DNA of 64,000 bases from JAOXRU01 sp965247735 (lineage in GTDB: Bacteria > Bacteroidota > Bacteroidia > Flavobacteriales > Flavobacteriaceae): positions 2,852,001-2,916,000 of the forward strand of contig CBDFHN010000002.1 of the NCBI GenBank assembly GCA_965247735.1. Direction: 5' to 3'. The notes below the pieces were generated by a model. That model was not told the DNA's origin. It did not search any database and was given only the letters and a program-made list of their open reading frames with translations. Both the position numbers and the translations under genes were made by a program. Shown one piece after another: positions 34,882 to 43,946 of this stretch (position 1 is its first letter; each line of letters begins with the position of its first letter).

Positions 34882-36705
34882 TTATTCTAGTGATTTTCCT
34901 AGATAAACCAATAATTCACCTCCAGATACTCCTTCAACACCTTCACTATGCGATGGAATAATCTGAAGAGATCCATCTGTTTTTTTAAGAAAAAGAGGAA
35001 TGCTATCATCTTCTTCCATTGTCAACTGTATCAAAGATAAATAGTGTTCTTTATCAGTAATTGCTATTTCATTAATTTGTGGATAATTTCTAGAGACCTC
35101 ATCCAATTTTGAAAAATCATCTGTATAAGAAAACAATCCATCTTTAGAATTTCGTTCTACATCTTTTATCTCCTCAGCATCTACAAGCTTATAAGCTCCG
35201 TTTTCTCCAAACTGTCCTTTAAATTTATCAATTGCATAAGAATTAATTTCAGAATTACCCGTTAGCGCCATTAAATACCCTACATCATTAAGCTCTATAT
35301 TGTCTGCTAAAGTATCAGTATAGATATTGGTTGTCATAGCCTCTATTCCCATTTTTTTAGCTTCTTCTATATTAGAATCATTACTATCTATGAGTACAAC
35401 ATCCCTATCATTATCTTTTAAATACTTAGCTATCAATCGAGATACTTTAGAAGCTCCAATAATTAATATGCCTTCAGATTTTTTCACAAATACCCCAACA
35501 ATTTTGGCAAACATCCGTGCTGTAGTAGCATTTAGCAATACAGTACACAATACAATCATAAAAACTAAGGGTGTTATGTATTCTGCTCCAGGAATCCCTT
35601 CTTTAGTTAATTTTAAACCAAAAAGTGATGCAATCCCTGCTGCTACAATTCCTCTAGGCCCTACCCAACTTATAAATAACTTCTCCTTGGTTTTAAGGCT
35701 AGAATTTCTTGCACTCACAAAAACCGCTAACGGACGTATTATTAAAATTACCACTGCAAATAAAGCAGCAGTTTTCCAGGTATACAACAATAATAAATCT
35801 TCAATATTAATATTTGCCGAAAGCAAAATGAATAATATTGATATTAATAAAACACTTAAGGATTCTTTAAAATAGAGTAGTTCTTTTAAGTATGGAGCAT
35901 TCATATTTCCAAGCACCATTCCCATTACCACTACTGACAGCAATCCAGATTCGTGTGCAAATGTATCGGAAAGCACAAAAACGGCTAAAACTATTGCTAA
36001 AGCAAATACATTGAGTAAATAATGAGGTACCCATTTTTTCTTAATTATAAAATGCAATGCATGGGCAAATGTAAATCCGAATGTAAATCCAAAAAGAACA
36101 ATCTTTCCAAACTCCATCAATGCAGTTTTGGTAAAATCTTGTCCTCCACCAACACTTATAAATTCAAAAACTAAAACCGCCACCAATGCGCCAATAGGGT
36201 CTATAAGAATTCCCTCCCATTTTAATATGGCTGAAATATCTTTTTTAAGGGGGATATTCCTTAAAATTGGAGTTATTACAGTTGGTCCAGTAACAATTAT
36301 AAGTGCCGAAAACAGAAACGAAATTTCCCAACCCAGTTCAAAAATATAATGTGCAGCAACACCTGCTCCAAAAAAAGTAATTACAGATCCAATAGTTATT
36401 AATTTGGTAATAACCGAGCCTACATTTTTAACCTCGTTTACTTTTAAGGTTAATCCTCCTTCAAATAAAATAATACCTATTGCCAAGGACACAAAATAGA
36501 ACAGCCCATGTCCTGGAAACAATCCTTTTTTTCCATTCCAAATTGGTTCTATCCATTTTTGACCATCCTCAGCAAAAAATTCTGCTGAAATTGGCCCAAC
36601 AAATAAACCTATTAAAATTAATGGTAAAATTGCAGGAATTTTAAATCGCCATGCTACCCATTGTGCCAATATTCCTAATATAATTATCCCTCCAAGCTCT
36701 AGCAT
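34882..36705 (-). CDS. CPA1-type Na+ or K+/H+ antiporter with TrkA-N domain
   Basis: 607 residues. Twelve or so membrane segments fill residues 1-395, with the antiporter signatures IIVTGPTVITPILR and WVGPRGIVAAG. A cytosolic TrkA-N nucleotide-binding domain follows (GILIIGASKVSRLIAKYLKDNDRDVVLIDSND), then a helical and TrkA-C-like tail (GGELLVYLGKSL). It moves cations against protons across the inner membrane, controlled by a nucleotide. It is a single gene. Confidence 0.93.
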   Translation of the reverse strand: MLELGGIIILGILAQWVAWRFKIPAILPLILIGLFVGPISAEFFAEDGQKWIEPIWNGKKGLFPGHGLFYFVSLAIGIILFEGGLTLKVNEVKNVGSVITKLITIGSVITFFGAGVAAHYIFELGWEISFLFSALIIVTGPTVITPILRNIPLKKDISAILKWEGILIDPIGALVAVLVFEFISVGGGQDFTKTALMEFGKIVLFGFTFGFTFAHALHFIIKKKWVPHYLLNVFALAIVLAVFVLSDTFAHESGLLSVVVMGMVLGNMNAPYLKELLYFKESLSVLLISILFILLSANINIEDLLLLYTWKTAALFAVVILIIRPLAVFVSARNSSLKTKEKLFISWVGPRGIVAAGIASLFGLKLTKEGIPGAEYITPLVFMIVLCTVLLNATTARMFAKIVGVFVKKSEGILIIGASKVSRLIAKYLKDNDRDVVLIDSNDSNIEEAKKMGIEAMTTNIYTDTLADNIELNDVGYLMALTGNSEINSYAIDKFKGQFGENGAYKLVDAEEIKDVERNSKDGLFSYTDDFSKLDEVSRNYPQINEIAITDKEHYLSLIQLTMEEDDSIPLFLKKTDGSLQIIPSHSEGVEGVSGGELLVYLGKSLE

Positions 36706-36967
36706 TTCCTCTTAATTTTGGGGTTAAATTACTAATTGTTGTTTGATTTTACTAAAAAACTGTAGTACTAATGCTTAAATTATAACCTATCTCTCTAAAA
36801 ATTTAGATTAAAACGCTATATTTTATGCGATTAGCCCATAATAGTAAAATACAAATAGAACAGCTAACGTCTTTTTAAACTTTAAGCTTAAAACTTACTT
36901 TTTCTCTCTATAATAATTTCGTAAAAAAGGATTACGCATTTTATTTCTTGCTGATTTATGACCTAGT

Positions 36968-38086
36968 TTATTGTTGTTTTACCTTCAATCCAAAAAATGG
37001 CCTTACAAACCGCCATCTGCGAATAAGAACCTCATAAATTACCCCTGAAATCCCGAACGTCCCAAAAACTAGCACTGGTGCTTTTATCCAAAAAGACAGA
37101 TCTTTATCAATTAAAAAATAAGCCAGAACCATCATTACCGTTTGATGCAAGATATAATATGGATATACTGCTTCGTTAGCATACCTTAATACTTTGCTCT
37201 TTTTATTTAAATACTTTGCTGCAAATCCAAATAGTGCCAATATCCAAGACCATAAGTTTATCACTTTAAGTCCACCTTCTGTAAAATGACGCAATGTTGA
37301 GTCTTCAGTACTTTTTACGAGTATTAACATTACTGAAAAAGAAATAATTCCAGTTATTAAAAAAGACATTCTAAATTTTTTAACCGTTTGCCAAAATGTT
37401 TTTCTTACGGTAATCAATAGAAATCCATATAAAAATAAGGTCATACAATTGATAAAATTAAACCAATCATCAATTAATGCATGTGTAATTGAAAAATAAG
37501 GTTCTAATAACGTTTCAAATAAATATAAAGGAATAATAAAGAGATAAATCTTAACAGGACTTTTAACAATAGTATTGATTCCCTTAATGAATTTGCTATT
37601 TGAATGCTTTTTCAAATACATGAAAATTGGTATCAATAGCAACGAAAAAATCAGCAAATATGGTAAAAACCATAGGTGATGCCAACTTAAATTCCCTTCT
37701 GGATAAATACCGTCTAAGGCTATATTTGGCCAAAAGTCAAAATAACCACCAGCAAACTCTTTATTTACCAAACGTTCTACATAAACCTGCGGGGAAACAA
37801 TAAATAACATTCCAAATACAAGCGGAAGTAATAACCTTTTTATCCGTTCTAAGGAAAATTGTACTGCAGTTCTTTTTTGCAATGCATAATAAGTTCCCAT
37901 TCCAGAAATCACAAATAAAATTGGTAATCGCCATTGATTTAAGAACCACATAGGATAAAAAAGCCATTCGTAAATGCTATTGTTTTTGATATGAAATCCC
38001 CAAGGAACAAATAACATTCCTACATGATAAAAGATAAGTAATGCAAATACCAAAACCCTTAACCAATCCAAATCGTGTCTACGCAT
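36968..38086 (-). CDS. Acyltransferase-3 family membrane protein
   Basis: 372 residues with ten to eleven membrane segments. MRRHDLDWLRVLVFALLIFYHVGMLF at the start holds the D-x-x-R/H pair of the family, and ILFVISGMGTYYALQKR and GNLSWHHLWFLPYLL are further hallmarks. Members transfer acyl groups to sugars or glucans. A LytTR-type regulator gene lies 89 bases upstream in the same direction, so the two are probably one unit. The acceptor is unknown. Confidence 0.92.
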   Translation of the reverse strand: MRRHDLDWLRVLVFALLIFYHVGMLFVPWGFHIKNNSIYEWLFYPMWFLNQWRLPILFVISGMGTYYALQKRTAVQFSLERIKRLLLPLVFGMLFIVSPQVYVERLVNKEFAGGYFDFWPNIALDGIYPEGNLSWHHLWFLPYLLIFSLLLIPIFMYLKKHSNSKFIKGINTIVKSPVKIYLFIIPLYLFETLLEPYFSITHALIDDWFNFINCMTLFLYGFLLITVRKTFWQTVKKFRMSFLITGIISFSVMLILVKSTEDSTLRHFTEGGLKVINLWSWILALFGFAAKYLNKKSKVLRYANEAVYPYYILHQTVMMVLAYFLIDKDLSFWIKAPVLVFGTFGISGVIYEVLIRRWRFVRPFFGLKVKQQ

Positions 38087-38175
38087 AATTTCGTTTTTTG
38101 AGCAAAACTATGAGCTGAAGAGCTGCGAAAATTAATTTTGTGACGATTGACAAGCTTTTGTGATAGCTAGCAAAC

Positions 38176-39033
38176 TTATGCCTGATTCTTCATCTGGGTA
38201 TTAAAATGAGAAACCATTGTCCGGGACACCGGAATTATAGTTGTGCTATTTTTTAAATGAAGTTTGTATCCTTGTGCGTTTCCTTTCACGTTTTCAATAT
38301 AATGGGAATTTACCATATAAGAACGATGGGTTTTTATCACATTTATATACGTTTTTAGAAGTACTTCAAATTCTTTAATTGTAATGCGCATTACAATTTT
38401 TGATGGGCTGCTTTCTCTTAAATGAATTTCAAGATAATTGCCTTCCGCTTTTGCGAAGACAAAATCTTTAATTTCCAATTTGTAGTTCTCTATGGTTACA
38501 ACATTTTCTTTGACCCCTTTTGAGGCTAATTTTGTTTTTGTGCCATTTAATACTTTGGCTTTTTTAGTATTTTGAAGATTAAGCCTATTAAAATTTAATG
38601 GTATTATGAGCATTGCAAATAGCATACCTACCAAAAAAGTGTTCCGTATCTCTTCGTATAAATAGTACCAAGACCAATTATTGTCGTTATCATAAATAAG
38701 GTCACGTATTAGAAACTGTACAATTCCAATGGCTAGTAAATACAAGGCAATTAACCGTATTTCTTTACCAACAGTCCAGTTTTCTTCTGTTTTTAATGTG
38801 ATTTTAAGTCCCGAAAAGAATAATGCTACTACTACTGGCGTTAAAGCATGTATACACGCTATCCAAAAATAGTCCATCTTATGTTCTGGAACATAAACAT
38901 CAAAAGGTTCAAAAAAATAGCCGAAAAATAAGGTCATTAAAAACAACAACATACTCGTCAAAAAAATTACTCTTTTTGAATAATAGAAAGGATAGGGTTG
39001 TTTTAAAAAAGGTAATAAACTATACTTTAGCAC
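38176..39033 (-). CDS. Membrane-bound LytTR-type transcription regulator
   Basis: 285 residues, GTG start at 39033. Four membrane segments fill residues 20-150 (VIFLTSMLLFLMTLFFGYFF, FWIACIHALTPVVVALFFSG, IRLIALYLLAIGIVQFLI, TFLVGMLFAMLIIPLNF). The C-terminal LytTR DNA-binding domain follows: VFAKAEGNYLEIHL, MRITIKEFEVLL, IKTHRSYMVNSHYIENVKG, IIPVSRTMV. There is no receiver domain, so a signal is sensed in the membrane directly. The downstream acyltransferase gene is the likely target. Confidence 0.92.
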   Translation of the reverse strand: MLKYSLLPFLKQPYPFYYSKRVIFLTSMLLFLMTLFFGYFFEPFDVYVPEHKMDYFWIACIHALTPVVVALFFSGLKITLKTEENWTVGKEIRLIALYLLAIGIVQFLIRDLIYDNDNNWSWYYLYEEIRNTFLVGMLFAMLIIPLNFNRLNLQNTKKAKVLNGTKTKLASKGVKENVVTIENYKLEIKDFVFAKAEGNYLEIHLRESSPSKIVMRITIKEFEVLLKTYINVIKTHRSYMVNSHYIENVKGNAQGYKLHLKNSTTIIPVSRTMVSHFNTQMKNQA

Positions 39034-39127
39034 AATAAGTTAGATTGTTTGATAGAAAAAGAATAATTGAAATTTTCAATACGGTTAAAATACTAATTTG
39101 TTGCTTAATTTTACTAAAAACTCTTCC

Positions 39128-39312
39128 CTAAGCATCTTTCATAGTAAGACGTAAAGTAGCGTTTTCTGCAAGCTTATACCTACCTGTTCCAAAAAGAATA
39201 CTTGCCCAATTATCTTTTTCTGGTGTTTCAATGATTAACAAATCATAAGCAGCAGCAGCTTTATAAATCATATCTTTATTCTTAGCCTTAGCCTTAGCCT
39301 TAGCCTTAAAAC
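39128..39312 (-). pseudogene. UspA-like gene tail fragment with hexanucleotide repeat
   Basis: On the minus strand an open stretch of about 60 codons reads KAKAKAK, then KNKDMIYKAAAAYDLLIIE, then DNWASILFGTGRYKLAENA, and stops at 39128. The D-L-L-I-I-x-T plus L-F-G...L-A-E-N pattern resembles the C-terminal part of universal-stress-type domains. A stop precedes it and no start is present. It is a remnant; the assignment is tentative. The rest of the 39034-39522 gap shows no gene. Confidence 0.4.
39282..39308 (+). repeat. Hexanucleotide repeat (TTAGCC, four and a half units)
   Basis: TTAGCC is repeated four times plus TTA. Read on the minus strand it encodes alternating Lys-Ala at the front of the UspA-like fragment. 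Confidence 0.85.
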
Positions 39313-39522
39313 CAAAAGTACTTTACTAATATGACGGACTCCATTGTTTTTCTATCTATCTGATTGTTAATTAACAATAACTAGTTTTATTCCTTAATCT
39401 ATGTATGACATCTGAAAAATTATGTGTAACCACACCTTCAAAATCTATAGTTATTTCTTTTTAGGTGTCAATTTTCTTATAAATACTTTTTATTAATCAT
39501 AACCAAAATATCTTTCTTTAGT

Positions 39523-41352
39523 TTATTCCACTATTAATTTTCCAAAGGCATTGTATTCAGATTTCGAAAAAGTATATGTTCTATCATTTCCATTTCCATT
39601 AATGGAAACACCATTAGAATTTGTTTCCACTATAATACTCCCTGTTTTATCTATCAACTTATATGTTTCATTATACTTAACACAGGCTATTCCGTTAATA
39701 AACTCATGTGCATATTCGTAAATAAAGGGTAATACAACCTTTCCTTCCTTATTAATATAACCCTCTAAATCTGAATTTTGTTTTTGTACGTTTGCAAGGC
39801 CATCACTAAAATTGTCAACTTCATCATAAATCATAGCAACCACAACTTCTCCTTTACTGTTTACAAAACCATATATGCTATCTTCATTCTCAATAATAGT
39901 CATTCCTTCGGTACTTTCACCTATACGAGATACATTCTTCAGTAGTATTTCTTTTCCCTTTTTACTTATAAAATAAAAATTATCGTTACGGTTTCCAAAC
40001 AAAACACTTTCATTATCCTCAATATATTCATATTGATAACTATTTATCTTTTTATGCTCTTCTGAATATAAAATGTAATCATCTTCTTCTTTGTTTTTTA
40101 AAATCTTTACCAAACCATTATCACAGGCAGTAATATCATAAACCAATAATGTATCCATTCGCTTTTCTTTCAAATTTAAGTGATAGTAATAATCATCATC
40201 TTCAAAATATCTATTTGTTATGGCTTCATATTCAGATCCTGTTACTGCAAATAGTTTTTCTCCTTTTATATTAAGAAATGCGATACCATTATCTATTGAC
40301 ATTATATTTAAATCTTCAAATTTTGTTTTATTTTTTGCTGTAAAATATACTTTTTGCTCTTTTTTCTCTTTAGAAAAGAACAGTCTAACTGTTTCTACAC
40401 TCCCTTTAAAGTATAATTCTCTGTGAAATAAACCATCTGTATCTTTAAAATAATCTAAATTGCCTATATCCTTACGTAAATGACTCTTATAATCTTCAAC
40501 AGTGGCAAATTTATTATCTTCTAAATCTTTTATTGTTTTCTCAAGATAAACCATCATTTCTTTTAAAACTTCTTCTTGTTCCCCTGGCTTTGTATTTGAG
40601 TAACTATATCCGTTTGAGTACAACGGTTTGCCATCTGCATTATATGCCTGTATTTTTATGGGAGCTTTTATTGTATCATTATCGGTTATATAAACATAGT
40701 TCTCTGTTATTTTTTCTAAGCTAATAACTCCACCTTTATACTTAACTTGCGGAACCTCTCTGGATAACGTAACCTCATTATAACCAGAGGTGTATTCAAT
40801 AGCATACATCACATCTATACTATCAATTGGATTTGTATTCTTCCATTTACCCTCAAATTCAAATTCAATCTCGAAATCTGAAATACTATCTGTCTGGACA
40901 TTCCCATTCTTATAATATATCTTTTGCGATGAAAATTTTTGATTGATATTTTTTGGTAATTTAATTACTTTTTTATCCTCATCATTTTTAAAACCAAACA
41001 TTAACTTAGATCCATAATCCTCAAATTTTTGAATAAAACTTACATTTTTAAATTGATGAAGTGCTTTATTTATAATAATCGTATCATTTTTAAAAATAGG
41101 CTCAAATTGTTCATCTTCTTTCTCTACATGTTCTATTTCATGTGAAAGTAGTTCTCCATTATAGAAACGACTATAAGATTTTAAAGTCTTATACATTTCT
41201 GCCATTTCAACACTTATTTCGTCTAGACTTTTTCCGTTCATACCAGAAATATAATCTTCAATGTTTTTATTGTGTTGAATATCAGTACTTGTACAATTAT
41301 GCAAGAAAAATGATAAACTGATAAATACTATGTATCTCTTCATTATTTTCAT
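39523..41352 (-). CDS. WG-repeat lipoprotein
   Basis: 609 residues (start 41352 or, better for the signal peptide, ATG 41343). The signal YIVFISLSFFLHNC has the lipid Cys near residue 20. The long mature domain is polar. The last 170 residues carry three or four WG repeats (EGMTIIENEDSIYGFVNSKGEVVVAMIYDEVDNF, LEGYINKEGKVVLPFIYEYAHEF). Such lipoproteins display protein-binding beta repeats in the periplasm or on the surface. It follows the other lipoprotein gene after 8 bases and is co-transcribed with it. Confidence 0.82.
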   Translation of the reverse strand: MKIMKRYIVFISLSFFLHNCTSTDIQHNKNIEDYISGMNGKSLDEISVEMAEMYKTLKSYSRFYNGELLSHEIEHVEKEDEQFEPIFKNDTIIINKALHQFKNVSFIQKFEDYGSKLMFGFKNDEDKKVIKLPKNINQKFSSQKIYYKNGNVQTDSISDFEIEFEFEGKWKNTNPIDSIDVMYAIEYTSGYNEVTLSREVPQVKYKGGVISLEKITENYVYITDNDTIKAPIKIQAYNADGKPLYSNGYSYSNTKPGEQEEVLKEMMVYLEKTIKDLEDNKFATVEDYKSHLRKDIGNLDYFKDTDGLFHRELYFKGSVETVRLFFSKEKKEQKVYFTAKNKTKFEDLNIMSIDNGIAFLNIKGEKLFAVTGSEYEAITNRYFEDDDYYYHLNLKEKRMDTLLVYDITACDNGLVKILKNKEEDDYILYSEEHKKINSYQYEYIEDNESVLFGNRNDNFYFISKKGKEILLKNVSRIGESTEGMTIIENEDSIYGFVNSKGEVVVAMIYDEVDNFSDGLANVQKQNSDLEGYINKEGKVVLPFIYEYAHEFINGIACVKYNETYKLIDKTGSIIVETNSNGVSINGNGNDRTYTFSKSEYNAFGKLIVE

Positions 41353-41360
41353 ATTCTTAG

Positions 41361-42590
41361 TTATCTTATTATTTTTAACTCATTACTACCTTTGGGCATA
41401 TATAAAAAATAATTAAAATTTTTGTTGACATTTTTTCCTGTTAACACAAGCATATCTGACTCATTAGAATACGTAAATATTAAACGCCCTTTTGCATTCA
41501 TTTCTATTTCAAAATCTTTGCTTACGGTGTATCTATAAGTTTCAAGAGCAGTTTCTAAACACTTCTCCCAATAAAACCTATTTGACTCAAAATCATCATC
41601 ATAGTCTACTTGCATTTTTTCAAAATCTTTTTGAACCAATAATTCATTTAGAGTCGTCTTATCCTTTTTCAAGAAAGCCTTACCTAGTTTATCATAAAGC
41701 TCAATAACCTTTTGTTCTAAGTTTTTTACCGTTCTTAAATCTTCTCCATTAGACCAGCCTTCTAATTTAAAAGGTATTTTAGAATTGAATGAATATTGAA
41801 TCAATGTGTGTTTTGGATCAGTAGCCACGGATATTCCTAAACTACTAACATCAATTGGATTATCTGTTTTTTCATCTCTTATACTAACGTTTACAATAAA
41901 ATCATCTGCAAAAGCTAAACCTTTACTAATTTCAGTAGATAAAACCTCTAATTCAATTTTATTTGCTTCCTTATTCAATAAATATTTATTAATAGATACT
42001 TCTATTTCTTCTCCTAAACCTATACTTGTAATAATAACATCATTGATAATTACTTTGCAATCATCATAGCCACTTTTAACGGTTAATATATATTCTGGTT
42101 CATTTTCAAATTTTTTGATTTTTTTGTATAAATTGGCAATAGGAGAGTTGTATTGTTTTAAAAAAACAATTTTTAAGCTTTCATAAGTAGTACCATGGTT
42201 GCTTAGTTCTATTTTTCTTAGGCTGTTTTTCCATACAAAAATTGAATCGGTATAACTACCCTCTTCTTTTGATGCTTTACCTACTAAATTAGTTACTTCT
42301 CCCAAAAGGTTTTTCCCAAAAGGTTTTATGGAATCTACCGATAAGATAAGAGCGTCATCACTCCTTATTATATATTCTAAGGGGATTTTATTATAATGCA
42401 TCCCTTTTGTCCTTATCTCTTTATAAAACGGGGAATCGTTGTTTCTTATAGTATCCACACCTATGACCTTGAATATGCTATCTAGTTTTTCTGGTGAGTT
42501 TATGGTAGCAAAATTATATTTGTTTTCAACTTTAGTTTTGCAAGAAACAATAGCTACAGTTACAAGTAATACCGTAAATAACTTAGTCAT
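41361..42590 (-). CDS. Lipoprotein of unknown function
   Basis: 409 residues from ATG 42590 (another ATG two codons upstream). The signal is LFTVLLVTVAIVSC with Cys at 17, then KTK. Domains are not recognised; the central part has immunoglobulin-like strands (SGYDDCKVIINDVIITSIG..., NKIELEVLS). It is upstream of the WG-repeat lipoprotein in one operon, so the two may act together at the envelope. The role is unknown. Confidence 0.75.
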   Translation of the reverse strand: MTKLFTVLLVTVAIVSCKTKVENKYNFATINSPEKLDSIFKVIGVDTIRNNDSPFYKEIRTKGMHYNKIPLEYIIRSDDALILSVDSIKPFGKNLLGEVTNLVGKASKEEGSYTDSIFVWKNSLRKIELSNHGTTYESLKIVFLKQYNSPIANLYKKIKKFENEPEYILTVKSGYDDCKVIINDVIITSIGLGEEIEVSINKYLLNKEANKIELEVLSTEISKGLAFADDFIVNVSIRDEKTDNPIDVSSLGISVATDPKHTLIQYSFNSKIPFKLEGWSNGEDLRTVKNLEQKVIELYDKLGKAFLKKDKTTLNELLVQKDFEKMQVDYDDDFESNRFYWEKCLETALETYRYTVSKDFEIEMNAKGRLIFTYSNESDMLVLTGKNVNKNFNYFLYMPKGSNELKIIR

Positions 42591-42596
42591 ATACAA

Positions 42597-42931
42597 TCAA
42601 AAATTAGTTTTAATGCTTGAATTCATTTTACACATGCTTCTGTTAGAAGGATGTTCTTTGTTACTGCTTTCTCATTAATTATAAATCTATACATGTAATT
42701 ATAATTTTAGTTAAAAGCTATGATTAAAACTCAAATATATTACATTTATTCTCCACTTGCCATTCTGTTTTTTCTTATAAATTTTCTTCTTTTAAAAAAC
42801 ATCACTACCATTTATTATAACATCAGTAAAACAGCATTATCATAATCAAATCTTAATATTTCTTTAACGTTTTAGCGTATTTCCTTAGGTTTTCTTATTT
42901 TGCGGACAATTCATATTAAATTATACCATCT
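42597..42931. other. About 335 bases without a gene
   Basis: This is the divergent gap between the lipoprotein operon (minus) and the MBL gene (plus). It must hold both promoters, but no clean TTG-N19-TAnnTTTG pair is visible; TTATTTTG at about 42896 is the best candidate for the plus strand. No repeats or hairpins stand out. Confidence 0.4.
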
Positions 42932-43795
42932 GTGAAATTACATTCCATAGAAACAGGACATTTTAAATTAGATGGAGGCGCAATGTTTGGTGTTGTTCCA
43001 AAAACCATTTGGTCCAGAACAAATCCTGCCGATTCTAAAAATCTTATAGACATTGCTGCTACCTCTTTATTAATTGAAGATGGCGACAAACTTATTCTTA
43101 TAGATACAGGAATGGGGAATAAACAATCCGAAAAATTTTTTGGTTATTATTCGCAATGGGGAAACCATTCTACAGATAAATCTTTAAAAGCCAAAGGTTT
43201 TCATAGAGATGATATCACCGATGTTTTTATGACACACCTTCATTTTGATCATTGTGGAGGAAGTATCCAATGGAATAAAGACAGAACAGGATATGAGCCT
43301 GCATTTAAAAATGCTACATTTTGGACTAATGAAAACCATTGGAAATGGGCAACTCAACCAAATGTTAGAGAAAAAGCTTCTTTTTTAAAGGAAAACTTGA
43401 TGCCAATGCAAGAATCTGGGCAATTGGCTTTTATCAAAAGAGAGGAGCATACAACCTTTCAAATGCAAAGCGAACTTGGTTTTGGTATCCTTTTTGTAGA
43501 TGGACATACCGAAAAACAAATGATTCCTCATATCCAATACAACGGAAAAACATTAGTATTTATGGCAGATTTACTGCCTACAGCCGGACATATTCCCGTA
43601 CCTTATGTTACTGGATATGATACTAGGCCGCTAATTTCTATGGACGAGAAAAGTACTTTTATGAATAGAGCTGCCAAAAACGAACTCTATTTATTTCTAG
43701 AACACGATGCGCATAACGATATTTGTACTGTACATCAAACAGAAAAAGGCATACGCCTAAAAGAAATTATAACATTTAACGATTTTATTAATTAA
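42932..43795 (+). CDS. MBL-fold metallo-hydrolase
   Basis: 287 residues with GTG start at 42932 (the first codon fitting KLHSIETGHFKLDGGAMFG). The zinc motif THLHFDHCGG is at about residues 106-115, further ligands are HxD in LFVDGHTEKQMI and FMADLLPTAGHI, and LEHDAHND near the C-terminus. The family (lactonase- or hydrolase-like, with DGGAMFG near the start) acts on esters or lactones in the cytoplasm; the substrate is not known. A structured leader and the S8 peptidase gene follow. Confidence 0.92.
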   Translation: MKLHSIETGHFKLDGGAMFGVVPKTIWSRTNPADSKNLIDIAATSLLIEDGDKLILIDTGMGNKQSEKFFGYYSQWGNHSTDKSLKAKGFHRDDITDVFMTHLHFDHCGGSIQWNKDRTGYEPAFKNATFWTNENHWKWATQPNVREKASFLKENLMPMQESGQLAFIKREEHTTFQMQSELGFGILFVDGHTEKQMIPHIQYNGKTLVFMADLLPTAGHIPVPYVTGYDTRPLISMDEKSTFMNRAAKNELYLFLEHDAHNDICTVHQTEKGIRLKEIITFNDFIN

Positions 43796-43805
43796 GAAAA
43801 ATAAC

Positions 43806-43936
43806 ATGAAACGAACATGCTAAGAAGTTTATCACCCAAGGGAAACCGAAGGTTCATGAACTCCGATAACAAAACAATAAAATATTGTGAGTAATGATTG
43901 ATAGCGAACAGCATGGGACCGTTAAAAAAACAATAA
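43806..43936 (+). ncRNA. Leader copy 1, before the S8 peptidase gene
   Basis: 131 bases closely similar to 45634-45763 and partly to 50418-50496. CATGCT (43816-43821) can pair with AGCATG (43910-43915) to close the element. GTTCATGAAC (43852-43861) is a perfect palindrome. The conserved 3' end is CCGTTAAAAA-CAATAA, 10 bases before the ATG. It could be a structured regulatory RNA; function is inference. Confidence 0.6.
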
Positions 43937-43946
43937 ATATAGACAT

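Noticed and set aside
39282..39308. CRISPR-like repeat
   Set aside because: The units are 6 bases without spacers; it is a simple tandem repeat. No CRISPR array is seen in the window.
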